Notes: a model not told the origin generated them from the letters alone. Positions 39,201 to 51,544 are shown, counted from the stretch's first letter. The stretch is DNA of 64,000 nt from [Phialemoniopsis] sp. UDSM-2020 (GCA_018873225.1 JAEILZ010000003.1:868001-932000); one strand, 5' to 3'. Numbers and translations: made by a program.

Positions 39201-40599
39201 CCTATGTGGAGAACAGCGGCCACTGTCCGAAGGATCGAGTTCTGCTCCTTGTCCGAGAATCCCATGACATTGAATGATTCCATCAGAGAATTCCATTCAT
39301 CTCGATCCGACACACCAACGATTGTATCATGGCCGTCCCGAGTGTACGCAAAGTCATCGACATCGAGGCCGTCGATCTGGAAATCTTGCTTGAGTTTCCT
39401 GTCGGCACCCTTGAGAAGCTGATAGAAGACGTGATAGTTTCGTTCTTGCGAGTTGATCCTGACGACACGAGATTTCTCCAGTAGATACCAGTCAATGAAC
39501 GCTCCGGCGATGGAACCAGTCTTGTTGAATTCGATCCGGATAAATTTGCCGAAGCGGGAAGAGTTGTTATTTCGAACTGTCTGGGCGTTTCCAAACGACT
39601 CCAAAATCGGGTTGGCGCGCAATATCTGGGCTGACAGGTTGGCGTGCTGTTGGCCCCGACTCTTGACAGGAGATTCAGACTGCGCAACAGCGGCCAGGTA
39701 CTGGATTACCTTTTTCGTGTTCTCTGTCTTGCCAGCACCCGACTCTCCCGTGACTAGGATACTCTGATTCTGGCCTTCATCAACAAGGTTCCGGAAGGCC
39801 TCGTCGGCCATGGCGTATATGTGTGGCTTAGTTTCCTCTCGATTCCGCCCTTTGTACATATTAATGTACTCATTGGTGTAGATCGGTAGCGGGCAGTATG
39901 GATTCACTGTCACCAAGAACAACCCGGAGTATGTGTATATCAGGTCGGCCTGGTAGCGCATGTGCAAGTTGTGAACGACCGACGCCTCGTTGAGATGGGT
40001 CAGCTCGGCCATGTCGTTAGCCTTGTCGAACTTGGCTGGATTGACTTTGTCGGCGCTGTCCTCATCCACCTCACGTTGCTACGTTTTCAAAGTTAGCCAT
40101 GTTTCACAAAGACGAAAGGATGGCGGTATGGACAACTCACACTGCCATCCTCGCATTGTACGAGAATTCGATTCCCGCCGAGTTCTTGCACAATCCAGCC
40201 CTTGATGAAAGCCGCCTGAGGGTCCTGAAGCCAAACATAGCGCTTTCCCGAGAAATCATTCTCCCCTTCAATGCCCTTCACCGCGTCCGCGCTACGTCGC
40301 ATCTCTTCCGTCTTGATGAAGGATGGGGCAAACGTATTGGAGCCAGGCGTGCCTTCTCGGGTGTGCCTGGCCATCCCGTGGCTGCTCTGGCTAGTCGGAA
40401 CAAGGGCATTGCCAAACGATGCCTGTGACTGACTTCGGCCGTGTGATATCGTGGGAGAAGCATTCAATGCTGGTGATGTCGTCGAGGGGAAGACCACAGA
40501 CTTTGGCCGCCCCGCCCCGGCTGCTCCAGGCGACATGGAGGGGTTCCTCGAAAAGGGATTGTTGCGCGTTTGCGCTAGATTGTGAAAGTTTGAGGCCAT
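33228..40599 (-). CDS. myo2: Myosin II heavy chain (conventional, non-muscle type)
   Basis: Three exons, 40599-40141, 40078-33794 and 33734-33228, give 2416 residues. A Ser/Pro-rich, probably disordered fungal N-terminal extension of about 110 residues precedes the SH3-like domain (RYVWLQDPQAAFIKGWIV). The motor domain shows P-loop GESGAGKTENTKKV, switch II and relay [20 protein letters not shown], actin-binding loop HPHFVRCILPNHKKRP and SH1 helix RCNGVLEGIRIVRTG. An IQ neck (FQSVARGFTQRRIAYKRL) follows. About 1,500 residues of heptad coiled coil make up the rod, interrupted by a Ser/Pro/Arg-rich region near residues 1500-1580. The end is a short basic tail (SIGRTRAPSLTKGFL). This motor builds the contractile ring at septation. 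The tail tip is rich in Ser/Arg and could be a phosphoregulated segment (inference). Confidence 0.96.
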
Positions 40600-41676
40600 C
40601 GTATCAAGTCATGAAATCGTGGTGTGTACGAGGGTTTGTCGTCAATTCCTCCGATATGGATAAGTAGCGGTGTTGCGTAAACATTAGACGGAAGCACTCA
40701 TTATCGCAATAAAAAGGGCTGAGAGCAGTGCTTCGTGGGGGGGAAGAAAACACGAATAGCAATGCAGATTAGAAGCCTTACAAAGGACTGTCAACCAAAG
40801 TCATGAAAGGGTTTCTTGGTACAGAAAAGCAGCCACTGTGAATCTTCTTTGGTGTTGAGAAGCCGGTGCCGCTGTTGTACCGGGTGGTTGCTATGGAGCG
40901 CGTAAACAAACCTTATGTAATGACGCAGCGTGTGTGCAGGGGTGCAGGGGTCTAGCCTTCAGCTCCAGCCAACGCTTCCCAGCGACATTGAAAACGGCTT
41001 AGTGCCTCCAGCTGGGCGCTAAGACACCACCCGCGCGTGTGCTGGTCTCAGTGTTGGATACCCGACAATTAGGCGGTCAGCACTGAGGCCTGAATCACCT
41101 GCACCCACTGAGCACGTCCCCACTCCGCATCTCGTGCTGGGCCATTCATCTCCCACCAGGCCTGGCCTACCATCTCTTCTACACACTAAAAAGTCACTTT
41201 TGGTGTGGATTTTCTTTGATCACCTTCATCATCACAAGCGCGTCAGAAAATCACCACTTTGGCTTTGGCGCAAAGGGAATCCCGATCCTTGCAAAAGAAG
41301 ATTTGACAGAGTGTTCTTTTTCATCCGTGATCATATTCCCAGCATATCACCAGTGGTAGGCACTGAGCCAATCAGCTTGTGTCTGTTCTCTCTACTACGG
41401 AGCAAAGACCTTGTTGGTCCATCAAGTCAGTGCGACACCAGGTCACCCTTTCTACAGAACAGTGAGGCAGTTGTAGCTCAGCTCTCTTGTCGCGACATCA
41501 ACCTCATTTGCATGAGTAGGTGGACTGTCTGATATCCTGCTTGGCTTGCTTCGAGTCGCCTAACGGAACGGATCTCAACGCCATGCCAACCTGCCACCTC
41601 ACCTTGCCAGCACCTACCACCCAAGCGCAAGCACTCTGAGAATACCGAACCTAAACACGAACACAGACATATTCAA
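40600..41676. other. Divergent promoter region, myosin II / Red1-ZFC3H1
   Basis: About 1.08 kb between two divergently transcribed genes. The plus-strand leader before 41677 is rich in C and A, as is common in fungal 5' UTRs. I saw no further gene. Confidence 0.6.
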
Positions 41677-44600
41677 ATGTCGCAGTATCCCTATGGATAC
41701 GGTGGCGGCCAATGGCCTGCGCACCCAGGAGGCGCGCCGGCCTATGGCTACCCGCCACCACCTACCCAGGGCTACCCCGGAGGCCCTCCTCAACAAGTAC
41801 CACAGGATCCAAACGCGTTTCACGGCCATTACACGACAAACCAAGCTGCTTTTGACCATAACATGAACACGACAGCTGGGTATGGCATGGCGATATTGGC
41901 ACCTGCGCCGCCGGGGAGCACATATCCTGCGGCCGGAGGCTGGGGCCATCCGGCACAATATTCAAATTTTGCCCCCAATAGCACGCCTCAATATCAGGAT
42001 CAGTCGTCATTGCTTCCTGCACAGCGGCAACAGCCGTTTGCCCCGACTCCTTCCCGGATCGAGCCGCCCAAGGTGACAAAGGCTGTAGAGGATGCGGCTG
42101 AAGACGGCGAAGTGAGCGAGGGGGAATTTGAAGACTTCTACGAGTCCACGAATCCTGCTTTGCCAGTGAAGGAGCAGCCTGTTCCGACTCCTGCCATCAA
42201 TAGCGCAGAGCGGGATGAGGGCGAGATAGAGGGTAGCGATATGGAGCTCCAGGATGATGCGTTCTATGAGGATGAGCCTGGCGAGGTCACTGAAGACGCG
42301 ACTGTCGAGAAAGCAGCAGGCCCTCGACACGATTTAAGTCGACCCCGCAGCCGAGGACCCCCGGCAGCATCACACAATCGTGAGCGATCCGGTTCTTACT
42401 CGCCGTATCTGTCGCCTCGCGAGGTGCACCACGATGACGAAGCGTCAGACGAATCCAGGCAGGATGCACTACATGGCATAGCTATGGGCTCGAACAAGAC
42501 CAGCCCAAAGATCAACACACCTGGAGACGAGACTGTGTACAGCAGCGTTCAAGATGCTAGGAAAGAAGCACAAAAAGCGATCCTGAGACTCTACTCTGCC
42601 GGCGTCAAGTATCAGACCTATATTGACGAAGGGTTTGACGAGGACCTCATTAAGTCGCTCTTTGCCGAATTAGGCCTGCAACCTAAGACCCCAGGCCAGA
42701 ATCAGCCTGCCGTTATCGAGGCCACGTCTTCGATCAATGACCAACCCTCAAAGGCCCAGAAACCTGCAACCGACGGGTCTGAAGAGCGGAAGGACCGTAT
42801 CGCGCGCCTGCTCGCAGCCAAAAAGTCGAAAGCGGCGCAAGTGCCCCAACAAACAAGTCGTCCATCCCCCACCACAACGCAACTGCCTTCCAAGGATGCT
42901 CCAGCTATGGCACCATCAGGTCCCTCTGGAAAGCCCAAGGCAAAGACGGCAAAGGAAATTTTGCTACAGCAAAAGCTTGAAGCCCTACACAAGTCCCGTG
43001 AAGAACGTGAGGCTCGTGCTCGAGCCAATGCTGAGAGCTCGGGCGCAGCTACTCCTCATACAAGTATGGCTGCTCCAAGCGGCAATGCGCGGGAGGAAGG
43101 AATGAGCGCCGTCACAACCCAAACCGAGGATGGAACAACCATATCACGTACTCCGTCCGACCTCAACGGAGCCGCAGAGGCCTTTCTTCAAGGTATATCG
43201 TCGTCAGCTACCAACGCCCCGATGACTATTCGCAAGCGGCCAGTTGCATCGGACTTTGTCGACTACTCGACAACAGTAGGATCGCTCAAGCGTCCTTATG
43301 GGCAGCAGCGTCACGAGTCCTCGCTCGTCATCGACATCAGCGATGCTTCCGATGACGAAGACGTCGAGATGGAGGTAGATTCTCAGGCAGACGATGCCGA
43401 TGATGAACACTCACGGCGATTAGACATGTCTGGTCGGAAAGGGCCATCTTTCCGTGATTTTCCTCCGCTGTCTGACACTCTTCCTCCACGTCAGTATGCC
43501 AGCTCGGCCTCGTCCATCCACACGCCTCCCAATGGCAACACTAAGGCTAAGGAGGACGAGTACGCTAGGAAAATGCGGGAGATCGAGGAGATGAAACGAA
43601 GGATCGCGGCGTTCGAGGCGAAGAAGGCAGGAAAGACACCAACCGGTTCACTTACGCCGACGAGAGCAAATGAAACCCCTGATACGATGGAAGAACTCAC
43701 CAAGAATGATGGTCCCTCGGCTCAGCTCATTTCCGAGGCGGTTTCAGCTCGGCTGCCTAAGCAATCTGACAAGAACATGTCTGGTGGAGAGTCCCATCAC
43801 GAACGCCGCAACCGCATAGTCAGCGTTCAACTCCCAAAGTTGGATGCGAGCCTGCGCGAGAAGGTGGCGAAGCTTAAGCTGCTGCAGGATAGGGTCGCTC
43901 AGCTTCAGGCGGAGGTGGACCAGAGCATGGTTGAGAAGCTCAAGCTCGCAGATGAGGCAGAACAACTCGCCCAGGAACTTGAGCAAGTTGACTCGAATTC
44001 CTCGGAGGTTCCCTCGGCTCCGACGCAAGACTCTTCGCCATTGCACTCTGGTGAACCTTCGATTTCTGGTCATGACGGAGGAGTGGAGACGGCAAATGCC
44101 ACCGAAGATGTTGAAATGTCACAGCTTAATCAGGCAGAGGAAGTACAGGTGGCCGCACTCGATGCCAGCAAAGACGAATCAGCCATGGTGTCAATTGAGA
44201 GTCAGCCTGAGGCCACCAACCGCGACGTAGTCGCTTCACCACAAGCGGACGCGATGCTAGTTGACGTGGCGGACAAGGAAATTAATGGCGACGAGGCCCA
44301 GTCACCTCTCGCCGACGCACCACGTAGCGAGTCGAGCGTATCCGAGCCCATGGACGAGGATGATCAATCGGACGCCTACGAGCCACCTGAACCTCTCGAC
44401 GCGTCGTCGACCGAGCCGGAGCGTGTCGATGTTGAATCGTCCCAACCCAGCCCCGCGATAGGTGGTGACATGTCAGAGAATCAGGTCAATGACAATGCTA
44501 ATCTGCCGAAGCACCCAGAACAGCTGCCCGCGCAGATTTCAGATGTGGCTCAGATCAACACTGAAGTCGATTCCGAACTTCAGGAGGCTGCCGCTCGAGA

Positions 44601-45210
44601 AGTACAAGTCGATTGGCCTCGGAAATCGGATCAGACCACACTAACTACCTTACAGGCGACCCGAGCCGTCATCTCGAAGACGAAATCCTCCTTCAAGCCT
44701 TACGAAAGCCCCCTGAAATACTTCCGTGCTTACCGATTCCACCCGCAGTACAAGGATTCTACTGCTGGCGGTCTCAGGTCGTTGACTTACAACAGCAAAA
44801 TCAAGCCGGAGGTGGAGATTTGCCCTGACGAACTCGACGGAAAGGTGTGCTCTCAAGGTGACGCATGCAAGTACCAGCATTTCAAGTCGATGGTCCCCAA
44901 AGGTAAATCATCCTGCACCCCTGGCAAGACACTAACCCGAGAAGCAGCCTTCCGCTCCTTGTCCTCAAGCTGACGAACCCGTGGCGCAATCACAGATGAC
45001 CAGATTCTCGTCGAGCTCGGGAAGTCTGATGATTTCTCTGGTGAGCAAAAGAGTCGTTTCGTGCAAGGCCTCAGAGAGGTACTGCAGAAGTTCCGAGCGG
45101 GGAAGATCCGGGATTTCGATACTATTGCCAACGGTATTATCGAATACCGTCGACAGTTCATGGGCGACAACACGCGGGTCTTGAATCACCTAGAAGGTGT
45201 CTCGCTTTGA
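41677..45210 (+). CDS. ZFC3H1/Red1-type zinc-finger RNA-decay protein
   Basis: Two exons, 41677-44902 and 44996-45210, give 1146 residues. The first 100 residues are rich in Tyr, Gly, Pro and Gln (PYGYGGGQWP). Acidic and Ser-rich disordered segments follow, with two short helical or coiled parts near residues 625-660 and 715-770. The C-terminus carries the putative zinc-finger domain of ZFC3H1 and fission-yeast Red1: SPLKYFRAYRFHPQY, then CPDELDGKVCSQGDACKYQH (CCCH). Exon 2 encodes the conserved ending DDQILVELGKSDDF... FVQGLREVLQKFR. In fission yeast Red1 is the scaffold of the MTREC complex, which sends meiotic and cryptic nuclear transcripts to the exosome. The intron (44903-44995) has CACTAAC and CTGAC branch candidates. 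The family call rests on the C-terminus; the rest is lineage specific. Confidence 0.86.
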
Positions 45211-47402
45211 TCCCATCGTTTCCACCCCCATGATCTCGACAACGACCTCAACTTACAGTAGATTTTGCATGTGCCTTCAAGCCGTACAGGCAGGCTTTGG
45301 GCAACTGTACATGCGCGCAGCAAGTGCGTTACGACGCCAATGAGCTGCTTCCCCCTTTTCTCTTTGCGATCTTGTTTTCTTTGCGCAGCAACTTTGTTTC
45401 TTCTTTGCGGCCTCCATCGTGCCCGTTGCCTCCTCGGACACCGAGCGGAGTCAAATCAAGGGTCGGATGGATTCATGACGGAACTACCTACGATACCCAG
45501 CTTTTCTAAAAGCACGTAATCTTGATTTTCAAGTAACGGCGTTGGTGCAGAACTTCTCTGGCGAGAGAGTGAGTAGAAAGAGCAGGAACTGGAAGAAGAA
45601 GTCAAGAGGAGGAATTCTAAGATGATGAGCAGTGCTGGCAGAGCAGAGGCTCGCGGCACACGATGGCCATAGCAACTCTTGTCTTTGTCTTGGAAAGACC
45701 AAGTTGTGCGCGCGAAACTGTCTGTAAAGACTGGGCACGCATGATAGGCCTCGTAAGAGTGTATACAAAAAATGATAATCCATTTTCCCATGAATATCTT
45801 CGACTTGTCTTACACGGGATGTGAAGTGACTTGGCCGCCCCGGTTCTGGAGACATTGCCACGCTTAGCTGTTGGCATTTGCACGTCTGCAAGGGATACTG
45901 GGTGTCTTGGAGAGGTCTCGGAGGATACGAGTGATTGCAAAGGCATGGGGCGAGACAATTCTTGACCTCTGGTGCCTTGGCAAAGGCTTGACGAATGTCG
46001 GTACTTTAGAACCGCTCAATTTAGCAACTCTACATTCCTTCGCGCTCGCCCTTGGGTCCAGAGCAGAGCCTCAGAGTATTTGGTCGCTCTCAGGGTCCCC
46101 GTATCGCCTCTTTGAGCAGAGGCACTTGTTGCCAATGGGGGCGAAGGGGCTCCGCGCGTGCCGGTCTTTCTTTAGTCAAAAGGGAAGCTGAAGGCGGCAC
46201 GGCAATGCCCGAGCTTCCGCGTCCTCTACACGAGCTCAGGAACATGCTCATAGCTACCTGAAGGCATGTTGGAGAGCCGTTGTTCTTACGTGTCTCGACG
46301 GCGCCAAACTTAAGACTGATGGTGCATGGGATAGCTCCAGTGGCTTACACTCGTGTCTCGAGCCTTACTCCAGATGGTTCTACTGAGTGGTGGCGCATCC
46401 TTCAGTTTCAACCTACTGCGAGACGAGGAGTCCAATCTCCAGGGCTGCTGCTTTCTAGGTTAGACTACAAAGTACGACCGCGCTACCGGATGGAGGATCG
46501 GCCAACGCCATGGCCCGCTCTAGACATCCCTTAGGGCGGGCTGCGGAGGGCGCCACAAGGCGCGGCCGGTACCTGAGAAAAGCTTGGGCTGCATCACTAG
46601 AGCGAGTTTCAATCCAGCTCATGGCGGGTTGTGGACTGGCACTGTGAGAGAAATTGTCTTGCTCTTGTTGTCGTTGGGAAGTTATGCAATGACCCCCGGT
46701 ACCGGCAGCATGTTGATGACGAGGCTCCTCGAGTCCACGCAACAGAGCACACGGGCTGGCCCAAAAGGTCACCTACCACAGCATTTATTGATCGTTCGAT
46801 TGGGTCAGAGCTATGCTGCCAGTGCTGCGTGGTCTGCTCCCAGCCCCTGGGACGACTGATCAGGCGAATCAGGGCGGCATGGTGGCGTCGTGCGTGTCTC
46901 TCCCGGACTGACAAGAAAAAATGTGAGAGGTGGGATTGGCGACCCAGGACGGGCGGCAGGGATTCGTTTTGTTGGGTCGGCGGCGGTACCTTATTTTTTC
47001 TCCAGAGAAATGGAAAGCTTCGACCCATGCTCTGGGGAAAGCTCTGGGAAACGGGCATTGGATCCGGGTTCCTGGTGGAGTCACTAAGCTAAGGATGGAG
47101 GTTTGGATTGGGGGCGGCCGCATTGATCATGGCGTGAAAGTGTGCTGCTCCCCCGAGCTGTTTACGGATAATTAAAGCGCTGGGCTTGCTCTTCTGTCAC
47201 ATCTTACGTTCCTCTTCTCTTTTCCTTCCTCCTCCCATCATCAACACGCGTCCTTGTCGTATTCTGTTGCATTGGCATCAATTGGTTCCAATCTCGTCTT
47301 CCCAATTGCCTCCGTGTCGTCGTTGATCACCTTCACAAACCACACTCGCTTCCAGCAAAGCTCACGCCACACCCACACCACAACCCACACCTCTCAACAA
47401 CC
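45211..47402. other. 2.2-kb intergenic region before the small CFEM gene
   Basis: It holds the 3' flank of the Red1-type gene and the promoter and leader of the CFEM gene. The leader (about 47330-47402) is CA- and CT-rich, typical of a well expressed fungal gene. I found no supportable coding segment; open frames overlap on both strands without motifs. Confidence 0.6.
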
Positions 47403-48131
47403 ATGAAGGCCGCTTTCGTCCTCGCCGTTGCTGGCATTGCTGCCGCCCAGAACCTCTCTGGCCAGCCCTCTTGCGCTGTAAGCTGAATCTCTAATTCCTC
47501 TAGACAACCTCAATTGCACTCCCCTGCTTCCCCTACTTCCCCTGCTCTGCTGCCCCGAAGCTCCCGCGCTGACCCTCTCGGTTCCCCAAAACACCAGACC
47601 TCCTGCCTCTCCTCCGCCATCACGGCCGCCGGCTGCCAGCCCACCGACCAGGCCTGCCAGTGCGGCGACAAGCAAGGGCAGATCGGCGTCCTCGTCGCCC
47701 CCTGCCTGCTCGGCGCCTGCTCCCCGGCCGACGTCGCCGCCGCCGCCTCCGTCGGCTCCCAGCTGTGCGCGCAGTACAGCGCCGGCGCGACCGCCACCTC
47801 GGGCAGCGGCTCGGCCAGCAGCACCGGCACCGGCTCGGGCTCCGCGTCGTCGACTGCGACCACGTCCGGCGGTTCCTCTTCATCTTCGGGCTCCTCGTCG
47901 GGATCTTCGGCCGCGAGCACCTCCACCGTGACCAGCACGTCGGGCGGCGGCAACGGCACCGTCACCACGCCCAAGCCTAGCAGCACCAACGGCGGCGGCA
48001 GCGGTAGCGGCGGCTCGGGCTCCGGCACCACCACCTCCAAGCCCGCTACGCCCACTGGCGGTGCTGCCCAGCCCGTCGTCTGGGGCGCTGGTGCCTTCAT
48101 CGCCCTGATCGGTGCCGTTGCTGTCCTGTAA
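47403..48131 (+). CDS. Small GPI-anchored CFEM protein
   Basis: Two exons, 47403-47477 and 47598-48131, give 202 residues. The signal peptide MKAAFVLAVAGIAAA is followed by a complete eight-cysteine CFEM domain across the exon junction: SCATSCLSSAITAAGC, then TDQACQC, APCLLGAC and SQLC. The Asp three residues before the CxC pair, the axial haem ligand in Candida Csa2/Rbt5, is present. A Ser/Gly/Thr-rich stalk of about 100 residues and a hydrophobic tail (VVWGAGAFIALIGAVAVL) fit a GPI anchor. Such proteins sit in the wall and membrane and act in haem uptake, adhesion or, in some plant pathogens, host interaction. Which applies here is not known. GC content of the stalk is high because of Gly, Ser and Ala codons. 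Confidence 0.94.
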
Positions 48132-48559
48132 AGGAGGGCTTTGCATCGAGCATTAACTTATGGCCGACTTTCCATTGAATTTCGACGCCAGAAAGAAAAA
48201 GAACGATTGTCTGATCCATGATACTGAGCGTTTCTCATGAGAGCAAAGGGCTGTGTAATGGACTGTGTACGACGTAATGGAATGATGTATTGAGGAAATG
48301 CTCTACTCGTGCTCTCGATATAATGCCGAAAAAAGAGAGATGTAAAACTACTCCTGGCAGATACTGGGCTCAGGAGGATAATTAGATAGTCTAATGTTGA
48401 TCATCATCATTATCATCATAAGTAAAGTTGGTCATTATCATACAATTCGAAGCCCAGCTTCGTGGTGAATCCGTACCCAATGCTCACGTCACGGCTTGAC
48501 CGTCTGCCCTGTTCTAGAGGGCATAGGTAAGTCGGCTTGCCCATAGTCTCAACGATCCA
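48132..48559. other. Convergent 3' region, CFEM / metallophosphoesterase
   Basis: About 430 bases between two converging genes. It contains an imperfect ATC/ATT trinucleotide run near 48400-48420. No gene is seen. Confidence 0.6.
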
Positions 48560-49660
48560 TCACCTCTCGTCCGGATTCAAAGTCGTAGACCTCATCTCGA
48601 GCGCCGCCTCTATCGCAGCAGGCGTGGCCTCGGCCCTTTTCCTGTCCTCCTCGTTCGCCTCGTCAAGCTCCAGGTCTACAAGCCACGGCAGGTGCTCCGG
48701 CTTGTAGCTGAGGTCCATGATAGCAGCGTTGACGAATAGCGTCTCCATGCCGCGCTCGAGATGCCGGGCGTCCCCCTGGCACAGGCTGGTCCAGTAACAC
48801 CTCTGCTCCGCCAGGGCGTTGTGCCGCGCCACCTTTGCCCTCTTCTCGTCGGCCTCGTTGCGCGTCGGGTGCGGGTCGATGTTCTCGAGCGTCTCGACGT
48901 CGACCGTCTTGCCGCTGTCCTCCCAGTGCACGAGCTTGGCGCCCCACGACTCGTGGATGTGCCCGAAGCAGTGCAGCCTCGGCCGCGCCGCCGCCGTGCG
49001 CGCCAGCAGGTCCGGGCACCCCGCGAGCTCGCCCTGGTACGTCCGGTCGAGGATGTTCTTGGGCGGGCCGTGCGTCATGACGACGTCGACTCCGGGCGGG
49101 ATGGCGAAGTCGTGGCCCTTGCTGTACTGGAAGCCCCAGAAGCCGTAGGCGGGCGTGTGCGGGCTGGCGTAGACGGCGAGGCGGGCGCCGTTGGCGAGGA
49201 TAAAGTGGTACACCCCTTCGTCGAGAACGAGGATGCCGTCGTCGTGCCGGGCGCGATCGAGCATGTCGAGCACGCGGCCCGGGTAGCGCGCCTTGTCGGC
49301 GCCGTCGCGGTCGGTGCGCACCATGGTCGTCAGCAGCTCCTCCCAGGCGGGCCGGTCCATGGCCGTGTCGTGGTTGCCCGGGATGACGAGCTTGAGGGGC
49401 GCGTCGATCTCGCGCAACATGGCGACGGTGGCGGCGTACTCGTCGGGCCACGAGAACTTTGTCAGGTCGCCGCAGTGGATGAGGACGTCTGCCTTCGGCA
49501 GGGGCCGCCGGAAGCCGTGCAGCATCTCAATGCCATCGCGGGCGAGGGCGGCCCCGAGGCGGTCCTTGCGGAAGGAGTCATTCTCGTCGGCGAGCCGCGA
49601 GCCGTGGGTGTCTGATATGATGAGGAAGCGGGTCTTGATCTGGCGGCGAGGGGTTGCCAT
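48560..49660 (-). CDS. Calcineurin-like metallophosphoesterase
   Basis: Single exon, 366 residues from MATPRRQIKTRF. The frame is open to 49939, but the upstream part shows no family similarity, and ATG 49660 sits just before the first catalytic block. The five metal-binding blocks are present: FLIISDTHG (Asp and His), VLIHCGDLT (Asp), VIPGNHDT (Asn-His), VVMTHGPPKN (His) and CFGHIHESWG (Gly-His-x-His). These enzymes bind two metal ions and hydrolyse phosphomono- or phosphodiesters. This subgroup is common in filamentous fungi (relatives of MPPED1/2), and its natural substrate is unknown. No signal peptide is seen, so it is probably intracellular. The C-terminus is acidic and helical (ELDEANEEDRKRAE). 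Confidence 0.92.
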   Translation of the reverse strand: MATPRRQIKTRFLIISDTHGSRLADENDSFRKDRLGAALARDGIEMLHGFRRPLPKADVLIHCGDLTKFSWPDEYAATVAMLREIDAPLKLVIPGNHDTAMDRPAWEELLTTMVRTDRDGADKARYPGRVLDMLDRARHDDGILVLDEGVYHFILANGARLAVYASPHTPAYGFWGFQYSKGHDFAIPPGVDVVMTHGPPKNILDRTYQGELAGCPDLLARTAAARPRLHCFGHIHESWGAKLVHWEDSGKTVDVETLENIDPHPTRNEADEKRAKVARHNALAEQRCYWTSLCQGDARHLERGMETLFVNAAIMDLSYKPEHLPWLVDLELDEANEEDRKRAEATPAAIEAALEMRSTTLNPDER

Positions 49661-50439
49661 GTTGCGATAGAGCGGTCCACGGCAATACTGATCCGTCCAG
49701 ACCTTTGAAGCTCGTGCCGGCAATGACAAATGACGTCGATAACAGCCAAGATGCTGTAATCTTTCAAAAGAACGGAACCTCGTCTGTGTCAAGACAGCAA
49801 GAAAAGACCTCCGGTGCGCATTTGGTGGCAATGAAGCCTGTCTCTTTCCAAGGCTGCGAAGAAGTACAGCTGCCTGGGGGGTAATATGATGAGTTGAACA
49901 TGTGCTCAACATCAACCCCGCCGCCTGGAGACCGCACATTCACTTATGGTTGTGATCTGACTGCCCGCATCCACACTTTCTTGTCGAATGGTAGTTGAGC
50001 TTGAGTCTTAAAAGGTGTTCTACTTTCACCACCGCCCAACTTTCTCAATGCATTTCACTGTTGAGGAGGCAATCACAGGACAGAAGATGGAAAGCACGAA
50101 GCTTCTGGAAGCTAGTAATTGACATTGTATCCAAAGCATATAACCCGTACTGAACTTCATGGAAAGAATGACAATAAGAAAAAGCGTAACCTCCGCAGCA
50201 AAGATTGCACATTCCTTCAAGTGTTGGAAGGTGCAACTTGGCACTTGATCGAGTACCGTACCGAAGTCTCAGAGCCCAGTGGGGATTATCCGACCATCTA
50301 CTCATTTTGTTATCTTCGTACATAAATGCAAGGGGAGTGTTTGCTTTTTACTACACTCCATCAATCCACTAGCAGTGCAAATCGAAGTTTGTCGTGTCTC
50401 CGTTTCTCGACAACCACTTGCCAATCGACATAAGATCTG
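49661..50439. other. Divergent promoter region, metallophosphoesterase / small orphan
   Basis: About 780 bases between divergent genes. No motif strong enough to name, and no further gene. Confidence 0.55.
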
Positions 50440-50802
50440 ATGATGGTTCAGGATGGCCAGCAGGATATCCAGACACTGATTCAGGAGCAGCTGGATGAAG
50501 CCCAACGCGCCATTCAGGAAATACAACGTGAGATTGATGAAATCAAAACGGTTATAATTAACGACCGGACTGGCAGACGAAACAGGACTCGGATAGCAGC
50601 TACTGATTGGGATGCTGTGTTATCGCCTCTCCTTGATATACGAAATGGTGAACCTATCCCAGGCTGTCCAGTTACAATTGACCAGGTTGACACACTGAGT
50701 GGGCCGCAAGCGACTGCCATTCTTCAGGCTCTCGGAATCACCCCGCCCCATTCAGTTCAGGCTAGAAAGGCACTCGTCCGTCAGGAACTGATCAGCTCTT
50801 AA
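50440..50802 (+). CDS. Small hypothetical protein with N-terminal coiled coil
   Basis: Single exon, 120 residues, starting ATGATGGTT. Residues 8-40 form an amphipathic, heptad-patterned helix (IQEQLDEAQRAIQEIQREID). The second half has the pattern DWDAVLSPLLDIRNGEPIPGCP, then a helix ending in ILQALGITPPHSVQARKALVRQ. There is no signal peptide, membrane segment or known domain that I recognise. The ordered C-terminal block and clean start-to-stop frame suggest a real gene rather than chance. It lies 165 bases upstream of MED31 on the same strand, so the two transcripts may overlap. Function unknown. Confidence 0.65.
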   Translation: MMVQDGQQDIQTLIQEQLDEAQRAIQEIQREIDEIKTVIINDRTGRRNRTRIAATDWDAVLSPLLDIRNGEPIPGCPVTIDQVDTLSGPQATAILQALGITPPHSVQARKALVRQELISS

Positions 50803-50967
50803 ATCAACTGCCCCTGCTAGTGTCTTCAACCTGCATCTTCCCTTTCCAGGTTGTACCTCATTTGCTATTTCAACATCTGCATTACACGTACCCCCGTCAT
50901 CTTGCATTGCGCATCTCACATCAAGACGCCACGAACAGACCCGACTTGGACCCCGGATTCCATCACA

Positions 50968-51333
50968 ATGGCCTCCTCTTCGGAATCAGCAGGGCCACAA
51001 ACAGGCCCAATCGAGCCAAAGTACGGCGGCTTCACGCGCTTTGAGCTGGAGCTCGAGTTCGTCCAAGCTCTCGGCAATCCTCTTTACGTCAACCACCTGG
51101 CGACCCAAAAATTCTTCACCCAACCCTCCTTCGTCGCGTACCTCGAGTATCTCCAGTACTGGAAGAACCCGCCGTACTCCAAATACCTGACCTACCCGGG
51201 CCCGGCTCTCAAGATGCTCGAGCTGCTCCAACAGGAACGGTTCCGCCAAGAAGCCATCAGCCCCGACGTGATCAACAGGCTGATGCAGCAATGGGTCGTG
51301 CAGGCGGTAGATTGGCACAAGGAGAGTCAATGA
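50968..51333 (+). CDS. MED31: Mediator complex subunit 31
   Basis: Single exon, 121 residues. I chose ATG 50968 (ATCACAATGGCC context). The upstream in-frame ATG at 50851 adds 39 residues without family similarity. The core from FELELEFVQALGNPLYVNHLA through FTQPSFVAYLEYLQYWKNPP to YSKYLTYPGPALKMLELLQ is the highly conserved MED31/Soh1 fold, a small helical bundle. In the Mediator middle module it binds MED7 and helps recruit RNA polymerase II. The tail (AISPDVINRLMQQWVVQAVDW) is the usual fungal ending. It converges with the RPC11 gene; the two stops are only 212 bases apart. Confidence 0.96.
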   Translation: MASSSESAGPQTGPIEPKYGGFTRFELELEFVQALGNPLYVNHLATQKFFTQPSFVAYLEYLQYWKNPPYSKYLTYPGPALKMLELLQQERFRQEAISPDVINRLMQQWVVQAVDWHKESQ

Positions 51334-51544
51334 TACGGCATATCGACGCAGGAAGGAAAATGAGTCGATAAGCATGATTATTGGAATTCGTGTCCTTCAA
51401 AGTTTACCAGCGAATCTATATCCCCAGCGACCAGAAAGAAAACTACACATCTTAACGACAAAGAACACCCGGACTCCAAGTCTCTATAAAAACGCCGACC
51501 AATGCTGTCATTAGACCATATCCCCGACCTCGGTGCTCAAGAAG

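Noticed and set aside
48761..49615. 284-codon plus-strand frame
   Set aside because: Antisense shadow of the GC-rich metallophosphoesterase gene.
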